From NCBI RefSeq assembly GCF_017433805.1, contig NZ_JAFRGN010000013.1, positions 248,001-312,000 on the forward strand: a DNA stretch of 64,000 nucleotides, in the 5' to 3' direction. Below, piece after piece: positions 51,774-60,267 of the stretch (position 1 is the stretch's first letter; each line of letters begins with the position of its first letter). The stretch comes from Butyrivibrio sp. GTDB taxonomy: Bacteria; Bacillota; Clostridia; Lachnospirales; Lachnospiraceae. Position numbers and translations under genes: made by a program. Under the pieces are notes generated by a model, which ran no database searches, was not told the origin of the DNA, and was given only the letters and a program-made list of their open reading frames with translations.

Positions 51774-52223
51774 TCAGCCCTGACCAAGTTCAAGTCCTCT
51801 TGTTGCTATATTCTTGCTGGCATTAAATGCTGTTGCATTAGCTTCATATGATCTGCTGGCATCAATAAGGTTAGTCATCTCAGTAACCGTGTTGACATTA
51901 GGATATGTTACATAACCATTGGCGTCAGCATCTGGATGTGACGGATCATAAACCACGTTGTATTGCGTCCAGGTATCATCCTGAACCTGAACTACTTTAA
52001 CTCCACGGCCTGAATAGTGATCCAGTCTCTCATTTAATATTCTTGAAAAAGGCGTCTGTGTACCTTTTTCTGCAAATCTCACAACCTTTCTGGTATATGG
52101 TGTGTCACCATCTTTCGTTCTGGTAGTATTAGCATTAGCGATATTCTCTGAAATGATATCCATTCTGAATCGCTGCGCTGTCATACCAGATGAATTGATA
52201 TTAAAAGAATCAAAAATGTTCAT
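51774..52223 (-). CDS. flgC: Flagellar basal-body rod protein FlgC
   Basis: 149 residues. Begins MNIFDSFNINSSGMTAQRFR with the rod signature MDIISENIANANTTRTKDG and ends with SYEANATAFNASKNIATRGL. ATG 52223 has GGAAAGGAGAGG upstream; the longer frame from 52277 reads through a hairpin and is rejected. Preceded by three hairpins in the flgB-flgC gap. Confidence 0.95.
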   Translation of the reverse strand: MNIFDSFNINSSGMTAQRFRMDIISENIANANTTRTKDGDTPYTRKVVRFAEKGTQTPFSRILNERLDHYSGRGVKVVQVQDDTWTQYNVVYDPSHPDADANGYVTYPNVNTVTEMTNLIDASRSYEANATAFNASKNIATRGLELGQG

Positions 52224-52242
52224 AACCCTCTCCTTTCCAACA

Positions 52243-52355
52243 GAAGTTTGCACTAGCTGCAAACTTCGTAAGAACATGATTCAGGAGTAAGGGGCAATCT
52301 TTGCGAAGCAAATTGGAATATTGCCCCGAATCCTGATAAATTTATTTATCAGGAT
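52243..52355. repeat. Three consecutive hairpins between flgB and flgC
   Basis: GAAGTTTGC/GCAAACTTC (52243-52267), GGGGCAAT/ATTGCCCC enclosing TTTGC/GCAAA (52291-52327) and ATCCTGATAAAT/ATTTATCAGGAT (52330-52355, over the flgB stop). TTCAGGA near 52280 can also pair with TCCTGA near 52332, so alternative folds compete. No T-tract follows any stem. It looks like an intercistronic RNA element that separates flgB from flgC expression. Confidence 0.6.
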
Positions 52356-52744
52356 GACTTACAAGCTGCCTGAAGATTCTTGAATTCTGAACTCAGCCCT
52401 TCCATAAGTCCCTGGTACTTGATCTGGTTGGCTGCAAGAGTAACATTCTCTGTATCAATATCCACGTTGTTCTTATCTAGTCTGTAAGAGAAGTTAGAGT
52501 AATCATTTATTACTCTGGGTCTAAGTTCGTGTTCCTTAAGTCCCGCCACCTTGGCGTCCATGGAAACATATCTTGAATTGCCCAGTGCTCTTTCAAGTTC
52601 ATCCTCAAAATTAAGGTCTTGTCTCTTATAACCAGGAGTATCAACATTGGCTATATTATTAGCTATAACCTCATTTCGAAGCCAGGAAGCATCTGCGGCT
52701 TTATCAAGCACATTGATGTAATCAAAAGCATTACTATTGATCAT
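52349..52744 (-). CDS. flgB: Flagellar basal-body rod protein FlgB
   Basis: 131 residues. NEVIANNIANVDTPGYKRQD near residue 24 is the rod-protein signature. C-terminal ALAANQIKYQGLMEGLSSEF. ATG 52744 follows GGAGG; TTG 52756 overlaps that site and is rejected. First gene of the fla/che operon; promoter 50-80 bases upstream. Confidence 0.95.
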   Translation of the reverse strand: MINSNAFDYINVLDKAADASWLRNEVIANNIANVDTPGYKRQDLNFEDELERALGNSRYVSMDAKVAGLKEHELRPRVINDYSNFSYRLDKNNVDIDTENVTLAANQIKYQGLMEGLSSEFKNLQAACKSS

Positions 52745-52769
52745 GGCCACCTCCAAAATATGCGGAATA

Positions 52770-52849
52770 TAGACACAATAATGTTATTATATTAATAATA
52801 TGATTTTTTTTACCAAAATACAAGAAAAATATACTTTATATTGTGTCTA
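52770..52849. repeat. 11-bp inverted repeats bracketing the fla/che promoter
   Basis: TAGACACAATA (52770-52780) and TATTGTGTCTA (52839-52849) are exact inverted copies placed on either side of the -35/-10 pair at 52795-52823. They look like a paired operator that could loop across the promoter. The cognate regulator is unknown. Confidence 0.55.
52795..52823 (-). promoter_or_regulatory. Main promoter of the fla/che operon
   Basis: TTGTAT (52818-52823), 17 bases, TATTAT (52795-52800) on the minus strand, about 50 bases before the flgB ATG. A sigma-A type promoter is expected for the Firmicutes fla/che operon. No sigma-28 consensus is present here. Confidence 0.6.
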
Positions 52850-52886
52850 CCATCGCCAAAAACTACAAGATGTATAAAATAAAAAA

Positions 52887-52917
52887 GAAGGGGTTTACCA
52901 TTTTGATAAATCCCTTC
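52887..52917 (-). terminator. Rho-independent terminator of codY
   Basis: GAAGGGGTTTA (52887-52897) and TAAATCCCTTC (52907-52917) form an 11-bp stem with one G-T pair. A minus-strand T run follows. It is about 90 bases past the codY stop and insulates fla/che. Confidence 0.85.
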
Positions 52918-53007
52918 ATCTACATCCATCCATTCGCTATAAACTTAAAATCAAATGTATGACGTTTCTGTGTTTATTATCGGTCAAAACCTGATTTTAT
53001 CTTAGGA

Positions 53008-53787
53008 TCAAATCTCGGCTTTGAGCTTCTTTATCTCATTGAATACCACATCGTTTGTAACTTTAATGTATGTTCCCTTCATTCCTGAAGATCTGGATTC
53101 GATGACACCAGCACTTTCAAATTTACGAAGGGCATTAACAATAACGCTCCTTGTGATTCCAACTCTGTCAGCGATCTTGCTGGCTACAAGTACGCCTTCC
53201 ATACCATCAAGTTCATCAAAGATATGAATTATTGCCTGCATCTCGGAAAATGAAAGTGTGCCGATTGCAGATTTAACAACTGCGAGCTTTCTACTCTCTT
53301 CTGCATTTTCTTCATTAACAGCTCTCAGCATCTCAAGGCCTACAACTGTTGTACCATACTCACACAGGATAATGTCATCAATATCGTATGGAGCATCTGT
53401 CTTGTAGATAAATAACGTTCCAAGTCTTTCGCCTGCAATTTCTATAGGAGTGATAATAGCTTGGAATTTGGCACTATCAATACCCTCAAATCCAAGAGTC
53501 TCAAGATTCACATTCTCTTTTGTAGAAAGAATTGTAAGTAGTCTCTCATTAAGCATTGGGTCGATAAAAGATCCCACATTGTCAACAAGCAGGTCACTAA
53601 GAGATGCTACATTAGCACTCTCACCAATACCCAGGACTTTACCCTTTTTACTGATCACGAACATGTTAGAAGCTAAAATGTCGCATAACACTCTACAAAT
53701 GTCGTTGAAAACAACCTTTCCAGAATTGCTATTATGTAACAGTTTACCTATCTTACGGGTTTTATCCAGTAGTTGTACACTACTCAT
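53008..53787 (-). CDS. codY: GTP- and branched-chain amino acid-sensing repressor CodY
   Basis: 259 residues: GAF domain (about 1-155) with TRKIGKLLHNSNSGKVVFND, and a C-terminal winged HTH VASKIADRVGITRSVIVNAL then SRSSGMKGTYIKV. CodY represses stationary-phase, amino acid and often motility genes when nutrients are rich. ATG 53787 with AAAAGGAG upstream is used; the longer frame from 53820 has no ribosome site. A CodY-like box lies upstream. It sits directly before the fla/che operon. Confidence 0.96.
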   Translation of the reverse strand: MSSVQLLDKTRKIGKLLHNSNSGKVVFNDICRVLCDILASNMFVISKKGKVLGIGESANVASLSDLLVDNVGSFIDPMLNERLLTILSTKENVNLETLGFEGIDSAKFQAIITPIEIAGERLGTLFIYKTDAPYDIDDIILCEYGTTVVGLEMLRAVNEENAEESRKLAVVKSAIGTLSFSEMQAIIHIFDELDGMEGVLVASKIADRVGITRSVIVNALRKFESAGVIESRSSGMKGTYIKVTNDVVFNEIKKLKAEI

Positions 53788-53868
53788 CAGAGTTCTCCTT
53801 TTTAGATTATTTCCCCACAAGCAATATTATTATCGTTATTACGAATATAACATTACTACGCTATTTGT

Positions 53869-53897
53869 ATCATAGCATAAAAAAATAGGCGCTTCAA
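53869..53897 (-). promoter_or_regulatory. codY promoter overlapping the topA terminator
   Basis: TTGAAG (53892-53897), 17 bases, TATGAT (53869-53874). The -35 is in the 3' arm of the terminator and the T-tract forms the spacer. Confidence 0.55.
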
Positions 53898-53912
53898 ACA
53901 ATAAAGCGCCTA
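53886..53912 (-). terminator. Rho-independent terminator of topA
   Basis: TAGGCGCTT (53886-53894) and AAGCGCCTA (53904-53912) form a 9-bp GC-rich stem, followed on the minus strand by seven T. It lies about 40 bases past the topA stop. Confidence 0.9.
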
Positions 53913-53932
53913 CAATTATTAAAATATACTTA

Positions 53933-53947
53933 AATTTTCAGAAAACT
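53933..53947. promoter_or_regulatory. CodY box upstream of codY
   Basis: AATTTTCAGAAAACT matches the CodY consensus AATTTTCWGAAAATT at 14 of 15 positions. It lies between the topA stop and the terminator, about 36 bases above the codY -35, so CodY could act on its own promoter. Confidence 0.6.
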
Positions 53948-53952
53948 CATGT

Positions 53953-56061
53953 TTATTCTTTTTTCAATTCATCCTTGTTGCATGAAAATCCGCATTCCTG
54001 GTCGCTGCAGGCAAGCTTGTTGCTCTTGGCAACCATGAATTTACCGCACTTAGGACATTTCTCTTTAACAGGTCTTGCCCATGACATAAAGTCGCACTCA
54101 GGATTGCCTATGCAACCATAGTATATACGACCTTTTCTAGTTCTCTTAAGAACGAGATCTTTGCCACACTTGGGACACTCAACACCAATCTTCTCAAAAT
54201 ATGGCATAGTGTTCTTACACTCTGGGAATCCAGGGCATGCAAGGAACTTACCGTGTGGACCATACTTGATTACCATGTTTCTGCCACAGTTCGGACAGAT
54301 TTCATCAGTAACTTCATCCTGAACCTGAATCATCTCCATCTCTTTTTCTGCTGCAACAACAGCTTCATTAAGATCTGGATAGAAATTCTCTACAACTGTC
54401 TTCCACTTAACGTCGCCCTCTGCGATTCCGTCGAGAAGAGCTTCCATGTTAGATGTAAAGTTTACATCTACAATCTGTGGGAAAGCATCATTCATCATCT
54501 TGTTAACAGCTTGTCCCAGCTCTGTGATGAAGATTGCCTTGTTTTCCTTGGTAATATAATGTCTTGCAAGAATTGTAGAAATAGTAGGTGCATACGTACT
54601 AGGTCTGCCAATTCCAAGAGCCTCAAGGTCATGAACCAGTGAAGCCTCTGTATAATGTGGTGCAGGCTGTGTAAAGTGCTGAGCACTGTCAAAGCTGTCG
54701 AACTTGAGCTTGGTTGTAGTATCCAGATTCTTCATGAGAACATTCTTCTCAATCTGATCATCCTCATCTGTGTAAACGTTGAGGAAACCGTCGAATACAG
54801 TCTTGGATGCTGCAACTGTAAATCTATGAACTCCTGCATCAATCTTAACAGATGTTGTCTCATACTTGGCTGGAGCCATACGGCTTGCCATGAATCTGCG
54901 CCAGATCAGCTGATAGAGTCTGAACTGATCTCTTGAAAGATATTCCTTAACAACAACTGGTGTATTCTCGATATAAGTAGGTCTGATAGCCTCGTGAGCG
55001 TCCTGAATCTTGGCATCGCTCTTCTTGACTGTAGCGCCCTCTGATAAATACTTGTCGCCAAAATTAGCTGAAATATAAGCATTAGCTGAAGCAACAGCTT
55101 CATCTGATACTCTTGTTGAGTCTGTACGAAGGTATGTTATAAGACCAACAGTTCCCTGTTTGCCAAGCTCAATTCCTTCATAAAGCTGCTGTGCAACACG
55201 CATTGTCTTCTGTGTTGAGAAGTTAAGCGCCTTGGAAGCTTCCTGCTGAAGTGTTGATGTAGTAAATGGAAGTGGTGCCTTCTTGGTTCTCTCGCCCTTC
55301 TTGACATCGCTAACTACATACTTGGCTCCCTTAAGTGAAGCACAGATCTTGTCGAGTTCTTCCTTGGACTTGATTTCTTTCTTGTCATTACCTTCACCGT
55401 AGTAATGAGCTACAAGTGGCTTCTTCTCGCCTTCTGCAGCAAGATTAACATCAAGTGTCCAATATTCTGAAGGGATGAAAGATTCAATCTCTTCTTCTCT
55501 GTCTGCAATGATCCTGAGTGCTACAGACTGTACTCGTCCGGCACTGAGACCTCTTTTGATCTTGGACCAGAGAAGTGGCGAAATAGAATATCCAACCATT
55601 CTGTCAAGAACACGTCTGGCCTGCTGAGCATCTACGAGGTTCATATCGATATCCCTGGGATGCTTCATAGCCTCTTTAACAGCGTTCTTGGTAATCTCAT
55701 TAAATGTTACTCTCTGAATCTTGGCATCAGCCTCATTCAGTTTAAGTGCCGCGATAAGGTGCCATGAAATAGCCTCACCCTCGCGGTCAGGGTCAGTTGC
55801 GAGGTATACGTGATCTGCCTTTTTGACCTTCTTACGAAGATCAGCAAGTACATCGCCTTTTCCCCTTATAGTAATATATTTAGGTTCAAAGTCATGCTCA
55901 ACATCTACACCCATCTGACTCTTGGGAAGATCTCTTACATGTCCGTTACTGGCAGCTACGTCGTAGCCAGTGCCTAAAAACTTCTTGATAGCTTTAACCT
56001 TGGTAGGTGACTCAACAATAAGAAGTGAATTTTTCTTGGTATTAGTTGTCTTAGTTGCCAT
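53953..56061 (-). CDS. topA: DNA topoisomerase I
   Basis: 702 residues of type IA topoisomerase. TOPRIM SLLIVESPTKVKAIKKFLG with DPDREGEAISWHL, the active-site Tyr in GLITYLRTDSTRVSDE, and three C-terminal zinc-finger modules of C-x2-C type (CPNCGRNM, CPKCGKDL, CPKCGKFM). It relaxes negative supercoils. The ATG at 56061 begins the conserved region; AAGGGG lies 15 bases upstream, rather far, and an ATG at 56085 is the alternative. Confidence 0.95.
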   Translation of the reverse strand: MATKTTNTKKNSLLIVESPTKVKAIKKFLGTGYDVAASNGHVRDLPKSQMGVDVEHDFEPKYITIRGKGDVLADLRKKVKKADHVYLATDPDREGEAISWHLIAALKLNEADAKIQRVTFNEITKNAVKEAMKHPRDIDMNLVDAQQARRVLDRMVGYSISPLLWSKIKRGLSAGRVQSVALRIIADREEEIESFIPSEYWTLDVNLAAEGEKKPLVAHYYGEGNDKKEIKSKEELDKICASLKGAKYVVSDVKKGERTKKAPLPFTTSTLQQEASKALNFSTQKTMRVAQQLYEGIELGKQGTVGLITYLRTDSTRVSDEAVASANAYISANFGDKYLSEGATVKKSDAKIQDAHEAIRPTYIENTPVVVKEYLSRDQFRLYQLIWRRFMASRMAPAKYETTSVKIDAGVHRFTVAASKTVFDGFLNVYTDEDDQIEKNVLMKNLDTTTKLKFDSFDSAQHFTQPAPHYTEASLVHDLEALGIGRPSTYAPTISTILARHYITKENKAIFITELGQAVNKMMNDAFPQIVDVNFTSNMEALLDGIAEGDVKWKTVVENFYPDLNEAVVAAEKEMEMIQVQDEVTDEICPNCGRNMVIKYGPHGKFLACPGFPECKNTMPYFEKIGVECPKCGKDLVLKRTRKGRIYYGCIGNPECDFMSWARPVKEKCPKCGKFMVAKSNKLACSDQECGFSCNKDELKKE

Positions 56062-56117
56062 TTCGAATTTAAAAAGCCCCTTCATAATAAAAATGTGAAA
56101 AAAATTTACATTTCTTA

Positions 56118-56146
56118 TTAATATACATTTTTAAAGATTAAGTCAA
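56118..56146 (-). promoter_or_regulatory. Candidate topA promoter overlapping the upstream terminator
   Basis: TTGACT (56141-56146), 17 bases, TATTAA (56118-56123). The -35 is part of the terminator's 3' arm. Confidence 0.5.
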
Positions 56147-56175
56147 GTGCCCATTTGAACACTTGACTTAATCTT
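56134..56175 (-). terminator. Terminator after the FeS/FAD oxidoreductase gene
   Basis: AAGATTAAGTCAAGTG (56134-56149) is exactly complementary to 56160-56175, a 16-bp stem with a 10-base loop. The T-tract is short (TTT then A-rich), so efficiency is uncertain. Confidence 0.75.
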
Positions 56176-56203
56176 ATACAATAGAATTTATTATTTTGAA
56201 CGA

Positions 56204-59065
56204 TTATTCTTCATCAAGCCATGCTGTATCTTTAGGTGTTTTCTTAACAAATGGTCTTGCAACAGCCTGCTTGAGTCCATTAGGAAGAATATATTTAAGT
56301 TTTTCTTCTGCTGTTCTCATAGTAGAAGCATCTGGGTTATCTCTTGTAAGCTTTATAGCATCAAATTCGCAGCGTGTTGTGCAAAGTCCGCAACCTACGC
56401 ACTTGTTAGGATCGATGATTGAAGCTCCGCATCCAAGACAACGTGAAGATTCCTTCTTAACCTGCTCTTCTGTGAATACCTGCTTAGTATCACGGAATGT
56501 AAGCTTGCCATCCTTGCTCTTTGTATCAGCTGGTACCTGACGTCCAACGTGATCATAATCCTTGATCTGGATATCATCCTTATCAAGTTCGATAAAGAAG
56601 TTAGGATCACGACCGATTGTAAGTGATGAGTGAGGCTGTACAAATCTGTGGATAGATTCAGCACCTTCCTTACCACAAGCGATAGCATCGATAGCAAATC
56701 TAGGTCCATAGAACATATCTCCACCAACGAAGATATCCTTAACTGTAGTCTGGAATGTAACCTTATCAGCTACAGGAGCTGGTCCTCTGAACTCAACTGC
56801 CTCATCCTTGAGAAGGTCTCCCCATACAGTTGCCTGTCCAACAGAAAGAATTACGTTAGAACATGCAATCTCCATGGTCTCATTCTCATCATACTGAGGG
56901 TCGAAGCGACCTTCTGCATTCTTAACCTGAGTACACTTCTTGAATACGATACCCTTAACCTTACCATTCTCTGTAAGGATTTCCTTAGGTCCCCAGCCGC
57001 CTCTGAACTCAATGCCTTCAGATTCAGCAAGCTCGATCTCTTCAGGAAGAGCTGGCATAATATCACGTGTCTCAAGAGAAACCTGTGTGATCTTAGGTGA
57101 TCCACAACGGATAGCTGTACGGCTAACGTCGATAGCAACGTTACCACCACCGATAACTACTGTATCGCCTATGAGCTTGTAGCTCTCATCATCAATAACA
57201 TCATGAAGAATATCAACACCCTTGATAACGCCTTCAGCGTCCTCACCAGGAACATTTACTCCACGGCCACCCTGACATCCAATAGCGATATAGAATGCCT
57301 TGTAACCCTGTTCTCTGAGCTCTTTAAGAGTGATATCCTTACCAACCTCAACACCGAGGCGAATATCAACACCGAGGTCTCTGAGTACATCAACCTCAGC
57401 CTCGATAATATCTTTTTCCATAACGAATGAAGGAATACCATAAGTAACCATTCCGCCTGGCTTCTTGTTCTTCTCGAACAATGTAGGCTTGTATCCCTTA
57501 AGTGCAAGATAGTAAGCACAGGAAATACCTGCAGGACCTGCACCAATGATAGCTACCTTCTCATCAAAGCCGCCATCAAGCTTAGGAATAACCTTATTAG
57601 GCACATATCTTGTCTCTGCCTTGAGGTCTCTCATAGCAACAAACTTCTTGATCTCATCGATAGCAAGCGCCTGATCGATTGTTCCTCTTGTACAAGCATC
57701 CTCACAACGTCTGTTACATACATGTCCACAAACAGCTGGAAGTGGATTGTACTTCTTGATAAGCGCAAGAGCTTCATCATATCTACCCTGTGAAGCCATC
57801 TTGATATATCCCTGTACAGGCAAGTGTGCAGGACAAGCTGTCTTACAAGGAGCTGTACCAGTCTTGTGAGTGTTGATACGGTTGATGTCTCTATAATCCT
57901 CTGTCCACATCTCACGTGACCACTTCTGCTCTGTAGGAAGAGGCATCTTAGGATAAACAACCTCGCTGCCATCCTTCTTGCAAAGCTTCTGACCAAGTGT
58001 AGCTGCACCAGCAGGACAAACCTCTACGCATCGTCCACAAGCTACGCACTTTTCTTTGCTAACATGTGCTACATAAGCTGAACGAGACATGTTAGGTGTG
58101 TTGAACAGCTGTGAAGTGCGAAGAGCATAACATACATTTACATTACAGTTACAGATAGCAAAGATCTTGTTCTGTCCGTCAATGTTAGTGATCTGATGAA
58201 CGAATCCATTATCTTCAGCCTTCTTGAAGATCTCAAGAGCCTCTTCCTTAGTGATATAGTGTCCATCCTTCTGAGTCTCAACAACATAGTCAGCCATATC
58301 ACCGATAGCGATACACCAGCCCTCTGGATCATCAGCACAGCCCTGCTCAAATGTCTTTCTGGATCTTCTACATGAACATGGAGATGCTGCATACTTGCCT
58401 TCATAGTAATCAAGCCAGTATGAAATCTTTTCAAGGTTGATAGCCTCACCCTGCATCTCAATTGCCTTCTCAACAGGGATTACATGCATACCAACACCAG
58501 CGCCGCCCATAGGAACCATGTGTGTAAGTCCCTCAAGAGGAATACGGCTCATTCTCTCAAAGAAAGCACCAGCCTCTGGATGCTCCTCAAGAACCTTGTG
58601 GTTCATATTACCAAACTCAGCTGAACCAGGAACGTACATAGGAAGTACATACTGCTTCTCATGCTGAGAATTCTCATAGTTCCACTCGATAACGCCGTTA
58701 TATGACATTTCATCGAGCTGCTTCTGAAGCTCTTCTTTTGTATATTCAGGACAAAGAGCAGCAATCTGCTCGAAAGTCTTAGGCTTACGTTTTTCAAGCT
58801 TAAGAGCTATCTCACACTGCTCATCAGTGATCAGATTATAAAGGCCCCAATATTCAGGACTCTCTTTAGTGATCTTCTCAAGACCAAGTTTGATCTCTTT
58901 TCTATCCGTTACAGCCTTAGAAAACTTAGCCAGTGGCTCACGGAAAGGTGCATTCATATCCACAGTGTCAGGAATAATGCCTGCACGAGGATCTTCTCTG
59001 TTACGATTAGGATCCAATGAATAAGGAGTCATCAGATCATTCATATCGAAATTATTTTTATCCAT
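56204..59065 (-). CDS. Multi-cluster iron-sulfur/FAD oxidoreductase (GltD/NfnB-like)
   Basis: 953 residues with several modules. The N-terminal ~330 residues hold a winged-helix-like part and Cys motifs SPCSCRR and CNCNVNVC. A ferredoxin site CVACGRCVEVCP (about 340) follows. A GltD-like half starts with the Cys-rich CKTACPAHLP and CGHVCNRRCEDAC, then FAD site AIIGAGPAGISCAYY (about 508) and NAD(P) site VVIGGGNVAIDVSR. A second ferredoxin CVGCGLCTTRCEFDA closes it. It likely passes electrons between NAD(P)H and ferredoxin or an unknown partner. ATG 59065 follows AAGGGTAG; TTG 59086 is rejected. hypA lies 31 bases upstream, which suggests a hydrogen-related role; this is inference. Confidence 0.8.
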   Translation of the reverse strand: MDKNNFDMNDLMTPYSLDPNRNREDPRAGIIPDTVDMNAPFREPLAKFSKAVTDRKEIKLGLEKITKESPEYWGLYNLITDEQCEIALKLEKRKPKTFEQIAALCPEYTKEELQKQLDEMSYNGVIEWNYENSQHEKQYVLPMYVPGSAEFGNMNHKVLEEHPEAGAFFERMSRIPLEGLTHMVPMGGAGVGMHVIPVEKAIEMQGEAINLEKISYWLDYYEGKYAASPCSCRRSRKTFEQGCADDPEGWCIAIGDMADYVVETQKDGHYITKEEALEIFKKAEDNGFVHQITNIDGQNKIFAICNCNVNVCYALRTSQLFNTPNMSRSAYVAHVSKEKCVACGRCVEVCPAGAATLGQKLCKKDGSEVVYPKMPLPTEQKWSREMWTEDYRDINRINTHKTGTAPCKTACPAHLPVQGYIKMASQGRYDEALALIKKYNPLPAVCGHVCNRRCEDACTRGTIDQALAIDEIKKFVAMRDLKAETRYVPNKVIPKLDGGFDEKVAIIGAGPAGISCAYYLALKGYKPTLFEKNKKPGGMVTYGIPSFVMEKDIIEAEVDVLRDLGVDIRLGVEVGKDITLKELREQGYKAFYIAIGCQGGRGVNVPGEDAEGVIKGVDILHDVIDDESYKLIGDTVVIGGGNVAIDVSRTAIRCGSPKITQVSLETRDIMPALPEEIELAESEGIEFRGGWGPKEILTENGKVKGIVFKKCTQVKNAEGRFDPQYDENETMEIACSNVILSVGQATVWGDLLKDEAVEFRGPAPVADKVTFQTTVKDIFVGGDMFYGPRFAIDAIACGKEGAESIHRFVQPHSSLTIGRDPNFFIELDKDDIQIKDYDHVGRQVPADTKSKDGKLTFRDTKQVFTEEQVKKESSRCLGCGASIIDPNKCVGCGLCTTRCEFDAIKLTRDNPDASTMRTAEEKLKYILPNGLKQAVARPFVKKTPKDTAWLDEE

Positions 59066-59096
59066 CTCTCTACCCTTGCCTTTCAAATCGTCATAT

Positions 59097-59441
59097 TTAT
59101 GTGGCCGATATCTCTTTTATCATGAACTCATTCCCCTTTAAGAGATATGTGTGTTCACTGCCACAATTAGGACAAATCTTGCCATGTTTAACTGTTTCAT
59201 ATTCAGTCTTGCAGTCCTCGCAGTAAGTAACTGCAGGAAGCGTCTCTATAATAAGTTCAGCACCATTCATAAGCTCAGTCTTGGCAGCCGCCCATTTCCA
59301 TGCATCTGTCAGAAGTTCAGGAACAACTCCTGATACCTCGCCAAGCTGAAGTGTAACTGAATGAATCTTTTCTATATCGTTCTCTTTGCCGACCTCAGTA
59401 AGGTCATCAATTATATGAAAAACAACGCCTAATTCGTGCAT
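59097..59441 (-). CDS. hypA: Hydrogenase nickel chaperone HypA
   Basis: 114 residues. N-terminal MHELG supplies the Ni-binding His2 and Glu3; the zinc site is CEDCKTEYETVKHGKICPNCG-type CxxC pair (about 75-97). It delivers nickel with HypB to [NiFe] hydrogenase precursors such as EchE. A terminator and candidate promoter separate it from hypB. HypCDEF are not in the window. Confidence 0.93.
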   Translation of the reverse strand: MHELGVVFHIIDDLTEVGKENDIEKIHSVTLQLGEVSGVVPELLTDAWKWAAAKTELMNGAELIIETLPAVTYCEDCKTEYETVKHGKICPNCGSEHTYLLKGNEFMIKEISAT

Positions 59442-59482
59442 ATAACAATCCTATTTCAAATAAACTAAACACTACTTAACAA

Positions 59483-59510
59483 ATGATAATTTCATAGAAA
59501 TGATTTTCAA
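59483..59510 (-). promoter_or_regulatory. Candidate hypA promoter after the hypB terminator
   Basis: TTGAAA (59505-59510), 16 bases, TATCAT (59483-59488), about 40 bases before the hypA ATG. An imperfect TTTCAT/ATGAAA repeat overlaps it. Confidence 0.4.
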
Positions 59511-59521
59511 TGAAATAAAAA

Positions 59522-59574
59522 GCCAGGCGATATAGCAAGGATAAAGATAAACTTCCCCTTGTTTATCGCCTGGC
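59522..59574 (-). terminator. Hairpin terminator after hypB
   Basis: GCCAGGCGATA (59522-59532) and TATCGCCTGGC (59564-59574) form a perfect 11-bp stem. Inner AAGG/CCTT pairing extends it. On the minus strand it is followed by TTTTTATTT. It would limit read-through to hypA. Confidence 0.8.
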
Positions 59575-59596
59575 ATTTAATCAGATTTATAGCCAA

Positions 59597-60265
59597 TTAC
59601 TTAATTGCTTCATCAATCTGCTCTGAAAGCCATGCTGCCCAAGCCTCGATTCCCTCACCTGTCTTAGCACAGATAGGAATTATCTTAGCCTTAGGATTAC
59701 GCATGAGAATGTATTCCTTACATTTCTCAAGATCAAAATCGAAATAAGGAGCTACATCCATCTTGTTGATGAGAACAACATCGCAAATGGAAAACATAAG
59801 CGGGTACTTAAGAGGCTTATCATGTCCCTCTGGAACAGAAAGTATCATAGCATTCTTGGTACTTCCTGTATCAAATTCTGCAGGACAAACAAGGTTTCCA
59901 ACGTTCTCTAAAATAGCAAAATCAACATCAGAAACATCAAGCTCTTTGATTCCCTGTCTGGTCATATCAGCATCGAGATGGCACATTCCACCAGTGTGAA
60001 GCTGAATAGACTTAACACCTAATTCTGCAATAGCCTTGGCGTCTACATCTGAATCAATATCAGCTTCCATAACACCAATTCTGTACTTATCCTTAAGAGT
60101 TTCGATTGTTCTCTTGAGCGTTGTTGTCTTACCTGATCCAGGTGAAGACATAAGGTTCAAAAGAAATGTCTTGGACTGTCTAAGCTCGCCTCTGAGCTTA
60201 TCAGCATCCTGATCGTTACTCTCAAAAATACTTCTCTTTACTTCAATGACTCTAACATTATCCAT
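59597..60265 (-). CDS. hypB: Hydrogenase nickel incorporation GTPase HypB
   Basis: 222 residues. G1 LMSSPGSGKTTTLKRTIE near residue 37, switch/metal motif MCHLDADMTRQG near residue 92 and NKMD in LINKMDVAPYFDFDLEK. HypB uses GTP to release nickel into hydrogenase. No His-rich N-terminal nickel store is present. It starts two bases after the membrane-protein gene and precedes a terminator. Confidence 0.95.
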   Translation of the reverse strand: MDNVRVIEVKRSIFESNDQDADKLRGELRQSKTFLLNLMSSPGSGKTTTLKRTIETLKDKYRIGVMEADIDSDVDAKAIAELGVKSIQLHTGGMCHLDADMTRQGIKELDVSDVDFAILENVGNLVCPAEFDTGSTKNAMILSVPEGHDKPLKYPLMFSICDVVLINKMDVAPYFDFDLEKCKEYILMRNPKAKIIPICAKTGEGIEAWAAWLSEQIDEAIK

Positions 60266-60267
60266 AA

